From positions 67,343,474 to 67,407,473 of the forward strand of contig OX411543.1 in assembly GCA_948146395.1 (NCBI GenBank): DNA of 64,000 nucleotides, written 5' to 3'. Shown one piece after another: positions 1 through 12,010 of this stretch (positions are counted from its first letter, which is position 1; every line of letters starts with the position of its first letter). The translations under genes and the position numbers were made by a program. Source of the DNA: Fragum whitleyi (Eukaryota; Mollusca; Bivalvia; Cardiida; Cardiidae). Below the pieces are notes generated by a model. The model saw only the letters and a program-made list of their open reading frames with translations. It made no database searches and was not told the DNA's origin.

Positions 1-300
1 CAGCTTTAAAAAAGATGAACTGTTATTACGACGTTTGTGTCGCCAAACGCTGACAATCTGTCTATCAATGTTAGATAAATGAGGCGTTAGGAAAATGGAA
101 AAAATGTTTGATTCATATCTTAACATTAACATTTCCGATTATAATATTATAATTCATTATTACTTTGTCTCGGATTCAGTGGTTATTAATCTTATTATTT
201 ACAACTGTTCCAATATCATTATGTTGTTCTTAATACAAAATTTATTTACAATATCAGAAGAAGGCGAAAACTAAAGTGATTGAATGTTAAAAATATTAAC
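1..300. other. AT-rich sequence, nothing recognised
   Basis: No ORF of note, no repeat partner elsewhere in the window and no RNA-like fold was seen. Confidence 0.5.
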
Positions 301-552
301 TTTCCTAACTTTTCTAATATTCCGTGACAAAGTTTTGACAAAGACCGTTTACAAAATGACATAGAGTTAAATTCCGATTTTAGTGTAGATGAAAGAGACC
401 GCGGCCTTCAAATCGCGTGACATAAGTTTCCTAACTTTTCTAATATTCCGCGACAAAGCTTTGACAAAGACCGTTTACAAAATGACATAGAGTTAAATTC
501 CGATTTTAGTGTAGATGAAAGAGACCGCGGCCTTCGAATCGCGTGACATGTA
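301..552. repeat. Two-unit tandem duplication, 126 bp period
   Basis: Unit 1 (301-426) and unit 2 (427 to about 552) both begin TTTCCTAACTTTTCTAATAT and both run through a GACCGCGGCCTTC block to CGCGTGACAT. I see only a few differences between them, such as CCGTGACAAAG versus CCGCGACAAAG. The ORF reading through it on the minus strand has no recognisable domain. Confidence 0.85.
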
Positions 553-1689
553 TATGCAACGTTAAAACATCTGGGCTCCCTTCTTCCCGGAACATATATA
601 GGATGAATATCTCTTTCTGCTAAAGCTGTTCGATTAAACAGTTTTCCCCCGGAATGAAAGATAATATATTTTTGATGTGCCACTCAAGTCACATAAGTAC
701 AGTAAGAATAAAATTGTAGTTGTGTGGATTTGGGTAGCACATTGACTATATTTGATCTAATTTTTTTTAATGAAAACTAAGCGCTAATTACACAAGAGAA
801 ATTGTTGCACTATCTAAGGTATCTAACAGATCCAATTTAATGATTTTGCAATTGAAAGAAATCGGCATCCGATGACAGAATTCATCCTTCATGTTTAAAC
901 GAACGTGAAGAAATTATTTATAAATATAAACGGAGTAGACTCGTTTCATATAGCCCGTGCGTTTAGCACTGTGCGATAAGTCAAGGATCATGAATTTCTA
1001 TGATCACGAGCAACGGAACAAAAAAAATTGTGAAGTATTTTGGAAAATTCCTGGTTGTCCATCAAGTTTCCCGATCTATACGACTCCCATTTTCGGCAAT
1101 GAGTGATAAAATCTTTGATGTCATGATGCGACTGTAATATGTTGCAATTATTAATATGACGTCTGGTCACGGGTTAAAGAATTAATTTATAAATATTACC
1201 ACTTAATCATTAAAATGCTATAGAAAGTAGAACTTTGATTTTTTATGATTGTTTCATCTGTGCAAGCCGCTGAATCACGAAAGATTGATAAATAATAATG
1301 AAAAAAAAAAAAAAAAAAAAAAAAGAAAAAAAAATATAGAGAAATGCACAATTTCATGTTATGTAAAACAATAGCAACGCTGGGCGTGGTATTATACGCC
1401 CGAAGTTCAGAAATAAATGGGTGATGTTTTGAACTTTTTATTGATCCTTAGGATGTATTTTCTAGCAAACCCTATAGTATATTGTGTTTATCATTATGAT
1501 GGTAGGTACTATAAACACATGTGGAAAATATATGCATAACAATATAGCTGTTTTACCTTATGTGATATTTGTTGATGTCCTGTTCTTTTCTAAAAGTTTC
1601 TTAAAAGTATCCGATAAAAAAATTCACCGAGTACTAAAATATTCACGAAGTGTTGCAAGTACCCGAGTATTACTAAAATATTCATAAAT
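553..1689. other. Unassigned AT-rich sequence with an A-run
   Basis: No coding signal. There is a poly(A) tract near 1302-1335 that could be the tail of a degraded retroposon, but no body upstream of it was recognised. Confidence 0.4.
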
Positions 1690-2190
1690 TCAACCAGATT
1701 GAGATAATGTAATCAAACACCCTAGCTATGAGTTCTACATACATGTGAAGTTTCAACATCGTAGTCCTTGTATTTTGAAAGTTATGGACCGGACACGAAT
1801 TTTCTAACTGAATCAAACAAAGGGCAACAACTAAAAAATTACAAATAGTAGAGTTGTGGTTCTTGCGCTCTGCACACCCTAGCTATGAGATTTATACACC
1901 TGTGAAGTTTCAAGACTATAGGCCATAGTTTCAAAGTTTTGGACCGGACACGAATTTGCTAACTGAATCAAACAAAGGACAATAACTAAAAAATTACAAA
2001 TGGTCGAGTTGTGGTTCTTGCGCTCTGCACAGCCTAACTATGACATCTATACAACTGTGAAGTATCAAGACCACAGGCCTTATAGTTTGAAAGATATGGA
2101 CCGGACACGAACTTGCTAGCGGACAAACAGACGGACAGACAAGCGATGCAGACGATCACATAAGACGACCCTTCGGACGTATAAAAAGTA
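1690..2190 (+). repeat. ~155 bp minisatellite array with GGACGTATAAAAA-type end
   Basis: Three diverged units share CACCCTAGCTATGAG, GTGAAGTTTCA, TATGGACCGGACACGAAT and GAGTTGTGGTTCTTGCGCTC. The last motif recurs at 1851 and 2006, a spacing of 155 bp. The array ends in a GGACAAACAGACGGACAGAC block followed by CGGACGTATAAAAAG. The layout (units, then GGAC-rich block, then cgtataaaaa) is the same as the 156 bp arrays at 36.9-37.9 kb and 61.0-61.8 kb, so this is a diverged relative. Confidence 0.75.
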
Positions 2191-5100
2191 AAAAAGTCGG
2201 AAAAAATACAGGAAAACAGATTTTGTTCTGTTTATTTTTGAAAGTATCTGCTCGCGAAGCGTGGTCAAGTTTTAAATATATGCAATTTTAATGATTTCCA
2301 TACGAAATGAGTTTCTTATCTTTCGATGCTTATCAACAACTAACATAAAAATTGGAAAATGCACAAAAAACTCTTTCATGTTACCGATTGCGGTTAAGAG
2401 GAAACATTCAATAAGAGGCCATCGTTGAAAATCAATGCTCCTGTTACATTTTACGAAGAAAATGTGTAAATAAATAGAAGTTTCTCTTAGTTTCAACTCT
2501 AATATATATTTAAACCTCTTTCCACGCATTCTTTAAAGGCACTAAATAAGATCAATCATCAAAATAAAAAATAGGTCTCTTATTGGAGAACTATAGCGGT
2601 AGAAAATTATATAATAAAGTCTTTTTCTTCCATTAAAGACCTTAAGGAATGTTGTATATTCTGGACCCCTACTCTGAATCACCCTAGGGGGGGGGGGGGG
2701 GGGTCAATCACCCTTTTTATTATACACATGACATTGACCATTATTGGTCATCATTATCTCCATAATTGATTTTAAAAGCGCTAAAAGATAGACTATTTAT
2801 ATTTATTTAAAAAGAAAGTTCACGATTTTTAAAAGTTTTTAAGTTTTATTTATTTCTGACTTATAAACACTAAATTAAAAATCTGCAAATTAGGAAGTGA
2901 CAAAAAGTGATAAAACATTCCAGATCAATTGAATGTAGGAATTTATTTACATTTTAAAAGATTGAACTTCCAGAAATGTTAAGAATAGAGTTTATTTAAA
3001 AGAAAAGGTTTTGCTTTTATTTCTTTCAAAAATGATATAGCTCATAAAATCTTGCTACAGAATCGAAACATTGCAGTAAAAGAGGACATTAATTATCCAT
3101 TTTCAATTATTCAAAGCAATTTATTTAAGAGTATCTTAATATCAAAGCTACAGCTATTATGTGATTGAGAAATTATTTTTATAAAAAATATTTTTCTTTT
3201 ATCTTTTATTAGTGTTTTTTGACAAAAAATGAAAGTTAAAGATGCATCACAAACACTTTTCTTTTCTATCCGAAGTTTAAAATTGCAAAAAAAAAAGGAG
3301 ATAATAATCATAATCTAGAAGATAGAGTAAATAATATATTGTCTATCTAGCTAATGTTTATATTTACGCATTATCCGTTTTTAAATCGTACTGCGAAGCA
3401 GTAGATTTATATCTACCGTTTTTCAGAAATCCAGTCTGTTTGACCCAGTACATTTTTACCATTATCTTCTGAGCAATGTGTTCAAACCAAATTATGTGTT
3501 TTCAAACACCGAAGAAACGGCCTTTTTAGTCACAATCTACAAACTTTGTTTATACCTTATTTACTTTTCGACAAATAGAGAAGAGGCTAATACAAAATTT
3601 GATTTAATTTTCGCTTTTAGTAATTACCAGTTAGTATTTTCAGTGTTTATAACAAGATTTTCGGTTGAGTAAAGGAGTTGAAACGTACAATAGGTTAACT
3701 GTATAATTAATTTGTAGCACTTACAATATTACTGCTCTGAACTTTCTCGAACGGTCATTTACCAGTTGTAGGTCTGACAACCAATCAAATTCTGTTATGA
3801 TTATCACTCGGTCAAAACCCACGCGTAAATTCAGACCACGTGTAAATTCAGATGGACATCGTCTGCTCGAAATGTGTCAATTAACTTGTTTGTCATTAGT
3901 CAATAGTCGTCTGCACTCAAACAGGGAGCGTGGGAAGTTTACTTTTTTTTTCGCATGTGTTAACAAATAGAAATAATTTTGTAATTTTGAAATATTTGAT
4001 TTCAATGAGCACTCTGATCACGCTCCAATCCTATTTTCATTAAATTCATATTTGAGTATGAAGAAAAATTATTCAACAACAAATAAACCGACAAAAACAT
4101 ACGATAAACTGATATAGGGGTAAGTTCATATCGGACTCGGTTTCGACCCGAGTTAACCGGGTTTCCATCAGAACGGCCTCGGTTTTTACACTAGTGATGT
4201 CATTGTAACCTTTCAACCTCGACGCTTCTGATCCTGGGTCAGGCCGGTGTTACTTGGGTTCCAAAATGGCGTCGAGAATAGTGCACAACAATTCGATTAC
4301 AAAAAAATAAATATTCTCTATTACTTTAAATAACAAATACTTTTTTCTTATTTTATATAGTATTTTGCACGAGTTTATCACATTTCTTAATGGGATAACG
4401 ATATTTCATGGTAAATTAATTATTGTAGCGGTAAATAAAAAGTTTGTTTACTACCACCAGTGGGTAACTCCGTTCACATGAATGTCTTTTTCGCCGCATG
4501 CATATTACAGTCAATTTTAGATTTAATACATCATCTCTCGCGTCTCTCGGGCTGCCATTTGAATTTCCCCTAGGATAGCAGCAAGAGCGATCTATTTTTA
4601 GAACAACTCATGAATAATCATAGAGTGCTGCTAGATTTAATCGATTGGTCAGAAACCAAAGATATAAATAGCATAGTTGGCGATTTCACGTGTTTCTTGA
4701 GGGAAAATGCATTTACAGTATTTGGGAAAACCCAATGCTTGAAATACAAACATGTTGGTAATCAAAATTGTAAATAGTTTAATGAAAAATGTTTGTTGTT
4801 AAACAGGCTTTAAAACTCTATAGAGAGAGGAATAATATTAACAGACAAGCTTTTAGCTTGGCGCGTGCTCATTATAACAACGTAAAAATCTGCTAAGAAA
4901 TAATTTAGACTAGCAGAGGGCTATCGAATCAGCAAACTTTCAAAATCGGACCCACGAGGTTGGATGAGCTGGCGATGTCCTCGAAAAGATGGATTGTTAA
5001 GACAAAAAAACTCACAAATTTAAAGATTTTACAAACTCTTATTGTCCAAATTTGAGCCCTTTTGATTGGCGAACTATTGCACTATCCCAGCCTCTCAATG

Positions 5101-6479
5101 ATGTACGATTTACAGTGCTGACAGCACTTTGATTAAATACGAGGGGTGATGGAGGCTGTTCAATGGTAAGAAAATGTCAACATTAATAGCAAAAACACAT
5201 GGTTTTATACTAAACTTTTGACAGATGAAATGTCCATTGTTCCTTATTTGGACATGCTAATTAGCATAATGACGGTCATGTCATCTTAAACTTAAATAAC
5301 ACGTGATGTTTTACCGTTAGTACTCGCCTTTTCATCCAGTTTTCCTCGTGAAATTCCCAACTACTTCGTTTAATAATGAATTTTGATTGGTCTTAACATG
5401 TAAATATAGGGTTCATCTCAGAATGAATAAAATCAATAATCTGGTCAAGCAGTTTCTGAAGAAAGAGAGAATATACACAGATTTGATATCCAACGGTAGA
5501 AAAAATCTTAGACAAACTTAATTATATTGAAAAACTCGATTTTATAGTAATACAATTCACTTAAAATCTTACTCTTTTGACTCGGCCCCTATGCAAATCA
5601 GTACTATTTTTGGTTATACAATTCGCCGTTTCGCTGTTTAATACAGTAACAAGTAGGTATGAAATGCTGAAAGATAACTTGTAGACGGACGGACAAAATC
5701 ATTATTTTACATTCAAAAATTCTGAAAAACAAAATTCGTCATGGTATTAGCTGGAAAAAATGATATGACAATAAAAATATGCGTTTCATTAATTAATTTC
5801 TGAGAATTTCGGCGAAATGTCGGTCCATATAGAAGAATTTATTAGCAATTAAAAGTGATTGCACTTAGCTCATGATTTAAAGGTTTCGTATTTAGGAAAA
5901 TGAATTTACTGAATGTAATCGTTACATTTTCAGTTCGACAATAATTGGCCTTTATTTTGATATAAAGTATCCGAGGTGGGAATTTCAAATCAGAGGAAAT
6001 TAAATAAGAATCAATTTCTCCCTTTTGGAAATCGTTGTATTTGGTTGGTCTTGAAAACAAAGTTTTAAATGTAAATGCATTTTTATTTATTTAATTGTGT
6101 AATATAAAAAAACACGAAAAAGTTAAAATCATATTAAAATAAACTAAATTACAGTCTTCTCTATTAGCAATATTTTGTTTGGAAAGTTTCGCATCCGACC
6201 AAACCTCAGAATTAAGACCACGCCACGCCGATATTAAGACCACTTTCAAAAAGTACCCCAAGTGGTCTTAATAGAGGGGTTTTACTGCATTTAGTAATTT
6301 AAAATGATTCAACCAATAATTCACGAAATACTTTTCTAAATAAGTAAAAATTAATATATGCCTGACAGCCTATGTATGTGTATCCCTGCATAGAGTATAC
6401 AAGGTGATGAAGATAAGGGCCATAAAACCATTAAGATAACAATGGGTGCTTAATTGCATATCTCAGGGGGGGGGGGGGT
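2191..6479. other. Long stretch without recognisable genes
   Basis: AT-rich sequence with a G-run near 2687-2702 and another just before 6478. All ORFs are under 90 codons, lack family motifs and look random. A short palindrome CTGCGAAGCAG lies near 3391. No partner copies were seen within the window. Confidence 0.45.
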
Positions 6480-8890
6480 TCAAATAAACAATACAATACA
6501 ATACAATACAATACAAAACAAGAAGTTTATTGCATTAAACAATATTACAATGTTATCAGCAAATATCAATATAAGTTAGACAAATAAGAGAAGTGCATGG
6601 ATTAACAGAAGAACATTTAGTATACGTGAACATGTTTAATCAATTTCTACGAGAAAATGCGTAATAAAGATATTTTGCTAAATTTAAAACAACAGACTTC
6701 GATTTGTTTGTCATAAGATTCGTAAATTTTTGAATAGTATGCCAAGTATGATAGTATCTTTTAGTAAATTTGTTTCTAAGATCGGAGTATTTTGGACAAA
6801 TAAGTAAAAAGCGAAATTCTGTTTCGACCAAATTTGTATTGCAGTGTCGACAAATTCTGTCTTTTCGTGCAGTGTTAAAGTTTCGACCATTTACTATTTC
6901 AAGATTATGGGATAAAACTCTGAATTTAGTTAGTGTACATCTTATTTTCCTATCATGTATAAAATCGAGGTAATTTTCAAAACTAAATTCGTGTTTAAAC
7001 AATGAGTATGTTTCTAGGCGATTTGTATTATTTATTGTAGAATACCATTGTTGCTGATATATATCAATCAATCTTTGTTGAATCAATTTATGATTAATTG
7101 GTGAGGTAAACTGGTTTTGCCAAATAAAATGTAGACCACATTCATCAATGATACATTTTACTTGGTAAGCCCAATTGCATTTATCATAGTTCTGCCCTAT
7201 TTCTACATCGTTTTACAGCATAATATAAGTATGAAATAACAATGAATTTTGTTCAGAATTAATAATCTTAATCCAATATTTTACTATTTGAAATTTTCTT
7301 TCTAAAGATAAGGTTATGCGTCCTAGTTCACCATACATTGCTTCTAAGTTTGTAGATTTTCTAACAATTAGTAATTTACGACTAAATTTCAGAAAAAAAC
7401 TGATTCTATACTGAGTTCCATAAGAAAGTGTGCACATTCACTTTTTGCATTTCTCTCGATTTTAACAAAGTTGGGGGAAAATTATGTAGTAAATACTACA
7501 CCGCAAGACCTTTTGAAATTTAAAGTCAAATCAGAATTGGATAAAGTATCGCATGCTGCATACACGATGGCAGAACTTAGATTGTTGAGATTTGACCTGC
7601 TTACAACTTTTTCTTTGGTAAAAGCTTATGGTTGATGTTGCATTACAGAGTTTTAGAAGCCATTTTTCGCCATTTCCAAACAAAAGTTTTGATTTTCACG
7701 CAGGCGTTACGTGTACGTCAACGTTATACATTACTACGTTTTTAGGTTAGTCACTTGTCGTTGAATGGTGCTATTGCGTTCTTTAACCTCTCGATTTGCT
7801 ACTCAAAGGCCTTACAAAATGATAACCTCGATTTCTTTTGGAACATGAATGCTCAATCAATTTTTATGACGTTATAAATCTGCCAAGGTTCGGGTTTCGA
7901 TTATTGGTAGTCAAACCACGCTGTAGCAACATGCTAAGGAAAGCCGCAAAGATTTAACTGAATGCATTTTCAGACTAATTATTCGTCTAACGCGTGCTTC
8001 ACATGCAAAACACGCAAAATCAAATGTTTCAATTTAGCAGATCAATTTTGCTCATCGCGCGATTTTTGTTTTTAAATATCATTTGCACATACTCTTTGGG
8101 GTAGTCATACGACGTTTCATGAGGATATATTGTATAATTTCAGAGATATTTAAAATTCAAAAGTGCACACTTTCTTTTGGAACTAAATATATATATTGTT
8201 TCCGGTGCGGGGTGACTACCCCATATTTCTGCGCATAATGCAGGGCTGGTAACAATATACTATCGAACAGTTTTAATTTGTGCGAAATAGGAAGATCAAT
8301 TTCGTTAAAAATGACAAATAATCTATGTTGCGAATACGCGGCGCGTTGTGCGATATCCGATTGAGTACGGTTCCATTTTCCATTTTTATAAATATTGACA
8401 CCCAGATATTTAAAAAAATGACAACTTCCAATCTGGTATTATACAAATTAAAGTCATAATTGGTATGTCGACCTTTTTCAAAGATCATGATTTTAGTTTT
8501 GTTAACGTTAATGCTTAGTTTCCAAGTATTACAATATCGTTCAATATCGTTTAGTATTGATTGCAGCGATACCGGGTCCTGTGTGAATACAGCCGCGTCA
8601 TCAGCAAACAACAACAAAAATAATTGCATCTCGTTAACAGATAAAATGCCATTTAGATTATTACTGATACTGTTGATTAAATCATTCAGGTAAAATAAAC
8701 ATACAATGCTCTTGATGGATCGCCCTGCTTAACTCCTATATGTGAAAAAAACTTGCAAGTGATTTTGTGATAATTGCGTGTAAAATGAAAAGGCAGTCAA
8801 CCGTCGATTTACCTTTTTGAAACCCAAATTGGTTTTCACAAATTTTATTATGCTTAATTGACCACGTATGAGCGTAGTAATAATATTGAT
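6480..8890 (-). pseudogene. Decayed non-LTR retrotransposon (LINE) ORF2 fragment
   Basis: Read on the minus strand, the pieces come in LINE order. First are RT motifs near 8840-8630 (a GFKKG-like motif, then GVKQGDPS). Next is FADDAAVFT with the following SINVNKTK motif (ORF 8629-8273). Then comes a segment with MYGELGR (7437-7213, real part below 7414). Last is a C-terminal domain (7086-6640) with RKIRCTLTKFR, a CRHCN zinc-ribbon-like pair and FLLICPKYSDLR. The 3' end is a TATTG-type simple tail at 6484-6515. Frames are broken throughout and the 5' half is absent. A separate inverted-repeat element interrupts it at 7414-8184. The clade (CR1/L2/Rex-like) is not settled. Confidence 0.8.
7414..8184. 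mobile_element. 771 bp inverted-repeat element (MITE-like) inside the LINE
   Basis: Both ends carry a 22 bp inverted repeat, AGTTCCAWAAGAAAGTGTGC followed by AC. The left copy reads AGTTCCATAAGAAAG and the right-hand reverse complement reads AGTTCCAAAAGAAAG. The LINE reading stops near 8190 and resumes at about 7413, so this segment is the insertion. There is no ORF of size and no transposase motif. I could not fix a target duplication. Confidence 0.65.
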
Positions 8891-9282
8891 AAGTCTAAGG
8901 CCGTGATTCCTTTACACATGATATCCGTAACCGCACGATTTTCATGTAAAAACAAGAAATTGTAATATGTTCAAAAGAGGTTTAAGTTGATCATGTACCG
9001 CAAGATTTAACGGACTGCTTGAAATCATAATTTTGAAAGACATGAATGGCTTTAGTCGCTTCAAAGGCTGAAATTCTTGTATTAACAAATCAAAGTTTGA
9101 CTAGATTTTTAGATATTTTGGGTTTTACTGATATTGAAAATGATTTTCAAAATTTCCACTATTTCATCAAATCACAATGATTTTTGGCTGCATGAGAATG
9201 TGTCACCCAAGGATCATACCAATGAAGTTTGAATGATATCCATCAGTTACATTCTGAAGAAATGATTTTCATAGTTTCCAAT

Positions 9283-10258
9283 ATATATTTTACAGTGAAT
9301 ATGTAAAATCAGTGATTTTGTAAAATAACTGAAAATTTCAGGGATTTTGTAAAATCACTGATTCCTTCAGCTATTTCATAAAATGACTGAAATGTTGAAT
9401 TAGAATGTAAATAAAGGAATATTTTTGAGAAAAGTACAATTCGTTTATAAGTAAAATAAGAATTTTTAAATAATTTATTCAGGTTTTCACTTTTTTGTTT
9501 GACATTCATATTTCTTTTCCAAACATTGAGATTGTTTGTAGTATTGCTTTCATTATTTTGTTGGTCAAAGTAAAGTTGAAGATTTGCATTTAGTGTCAGA
9601 CAAGAAGCAGAGAACAGCAACATTAGAATAATTGTAAAACCTACTTGTATTCTAACTAAGGCCTTTAGTTCCGTTTTGCATCTTCATGAGTGTGATTAGG
9701 CTTTTAGTTTCATACCTTCATGAAATCAATAAATATTACCTTCAACTCTTAATCAAGAATATAAATTATTAATCTGATAGTGCGAATCATTCAAACTGAT
9801 AATTACCATTTTACAATAGTTGTTTGATTTTTTTATTTTCTTGTTTTTATACTTTGTTTCAATGTCAATGATTAAATACTTCATGTTATATGTGTTGTTA
9901 ATTTTATCTTTCAAGTTTGAAATGAAAATTTAATATCCACAAGATTCAGAATGCAACATTATGAACAAAATCTGTTTCATATACTTAATGATTTCTTCAG
10001 ATAATTTATGAAATAATACCGATTCACTTATTTTTAGAAAATTACTGAAGTATGCAGTTTTCTTTAAAAATATGAACAAAGGTAATGAATTAAATGATTA
10101 TAGTACATCTATTATTAGAAATAATACTGTTTTTCCCCCTATTTTATTACAAAATATTCCATTATTTCATATCATGTCTGAAATTTTCAGTCATTTTATA
10201 AAACAACTAACGGAATCAGTGATTTACAAAATCCCTGAAATTGTAAAATTGTAAAATT
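9283..10258. mobile_element. ~975 bp foldback/MITE-like insertion
   Basis: The left end contains TTCAGGGATTTTGTAAAATC then CACTGATTCCTTCAG and CATAAAATGACTGAAA. The right end read in reverse gives TTCAGGGATTTTGTAAATCA then CTGATTCCGTTAG and TATAAAATGACTGAAA, so the inverted repeats run for at least 60 bp. Host minisatellite sequence stops at the left edge and resumes at AATTGGTATCCATCAATTAG on the right. The interior ORF (minus strand, 104 codons) has no recognisable domain. Edges are approximate. Confidence 0.65.
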
Positions 10259-10389
10259 TAATTGGTATCCATCAATTAGAATTTGAGAAAACTCACTTTT
10301 TACCATATTTGGAAATTAGCCACGCCAATTAACACCATGTTTTTCTTTGGATCAAAATTTCTTGAACAACATTGGAAGAGGGTCACACA

Positions 10390-11867
10390 AAACATTACTG
10401 TTTAACTCACTGTTCCTGGATCAAAGGTAAGTCTTCGACTTCTAGGTATCCATCTGTTTTTGTTGTTACTGTCACTGTTTGTTTGGGTTTTGGAGTAGCA
10501 TGACGGTATGAATTTGCAAGGATGATTTTTCCAGAAATTGTTAAGTTTATTCTTGAACGAATTGATATTTGGGGCATTTACTACTTCATCAGACAAACTA
10601 TTCCAAGTGTCAACTACCCTTATACAGAAACTGTTTCTTCTTAATTCTGTATTAGCCGACTGTTTAAGCAATTTGAAATTGTGTCCTCTGGTTCTGTTGG
10701 AAGTTGAAATTAGGAGAAGATTTTCATTTGATGATTTGTCTATGCCATGTACTATTTTATAGACTTGTAGAATGTCTGCACGTAGTCTTCTATATTCTAA
10801 AGTGGGAAGGCCAAGATTTTTAAGTCTCTCTGTGTATGTGAGGTGGTTTATGCTCTTGATGAGTTTGGTTGCTCTTCTTTGTACATTTTCTATGGCAAAT
10901 TGATGTTTCTTTAGGTACGCTGACCAGACTGGACTGGCGTACTCCAAGTGGGGTCTTACCAGGGATTTATAGAGTTGAAGAAAGATAGCATTGACCATGT
11001 ATTTAAATTATCTGTTTAGTATTCCTAGATTTATGTTTGCTTTAATGATTTTTTTCTGTGATGTGATTCTCAAATGATAGTTTTTTGTACTCCAAGGTCG
11101 TTTTTCCTGTGATGTGTTTTGTATTTAGATTCTATCTAGGTCTTTGTTTTTCATGAAATAGTGGTTATTTACTTCCTTTTTTCCTAGGTGTAATCTCTTA
11201 CATTTTTCTTCATTTAAATCCATATTCCATTTGATTGACCACTCACTGAGACTGTCTGTTGTACGTTGAAGGTTTTTTTCAATATCGTTGTCTGTGTTGA
11301 TTTCTGAGTATGTTTTTGTATCATCGGCGAAGAGCCTAACAGCAGTATCAACTAGATCTGGCAAGTCGTAAATGATTACAAGAAACAATGTGGTACCTAG
11401 TACACTGCCCTGTGGAACTCCACTTAGGACTTTTTTGGACTGTGTGTGTATTTGATTAATACTTTTTTGGACTGTGAGTGTGTTTGATTAATAACAACTT
11501 CCTTTGTTCTGTCGGTTAAGAAATCCTTTATCCAGTGTAAAACATTTCCCTTTATACCATATGCTTCTAGTTTCTGTATCAGTTTGATGTGTGAAAGAGT
11601 ATCAAAGGCATTTTTGAAATCATAGAAAATTATGTCTACTTCAGAACAATTATCTAGTGATGCTGTCCATTCCTCATTGGATTCCAGTAGTTGCAGTTGA
11701 CATAATTTGCCTTTTGTAAATCCAAACTGTACTGGTGAAAGCAAATTCTTCTCTGTTAGGTGTTCAACTACTTTTTCCTTGATAATTCTTTGCATGATGT
11801 TTGCGCAAATTGGGCCAATACTGATGGGTCGATAATTTTACGGAAGGCGTTTGTCACCCTTTTAAAT
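10390..11867 (-). pseudogene. 5'-truncated LINE, reverse transcriptase fragments
   Basis: On the minus strand the RT reads in order. ORF 11795-11424 carries PVQFGFTKGK, the FYDFKNAFDTLSH region and YGIKGNVLHWIKDFLTDR. ORF 11388-11125 carries RLFADDTKTY with NMDLNEEKC. ORF 10998-10402 is the thumb and C-terminal part, with SLVRPHLEYASPVWS, NVQRRATKLI and DTWNSLSDEVVNAPN, ending ...DPGTVS. These motifs fit CR1/Jockey-type LINEs. Two frame breaks separate the ORFs and the N-terminal endonuclease is missing. The insertion edges are sharp: host text GAGGGTCAC.CAA stops at about 10389 and AAGGATCATTCCTGTGAAG resumes at about 11868. Confidence 0.85.
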
Positions 11868-12010
11868 AAGGATCATTCCTGTGAAGTTTGTTTGAAATTC
11901 ATTTAGTAGTCTCTGAGGAGAAGATTTTTAAAGAAAAGGTTTACGACCGGACGCACGGAAAGACACAACGCAATGACAATAGCCCCAGTGGCCTTGGCAG
12001 TGGAGTTAAA

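Larger units (their letters stand above)
9035..12010 (+). mobile_element. Minisatellite element, ~165 bp unit family, copy 1 (interrupted)
   Basis: It begins with GAAAGACATGAATGGCTTTA and ends with ATAGCCCCAGTGG...CAGTGGAGTTAAAAA, matching copy 2 at 21443-22726 end to end. Internal landmarks shared with copy 2 include TGATTTTTGGCTGCATGA, CCAAGGATCATACCAATGAA, TTGGTATCCATCAATTAGAA and TCTTGAACAACATTGGAAGA. Two foreign blocks break it: an inverted-repeat element (about 9283-10258) and a LINE (about 10390-11867). No coding capacity of its own is visible. Terminal hairpins suggest a rolling-circle (Helentron/pearl-like) element, but this is inference. Confidence 0.7.
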
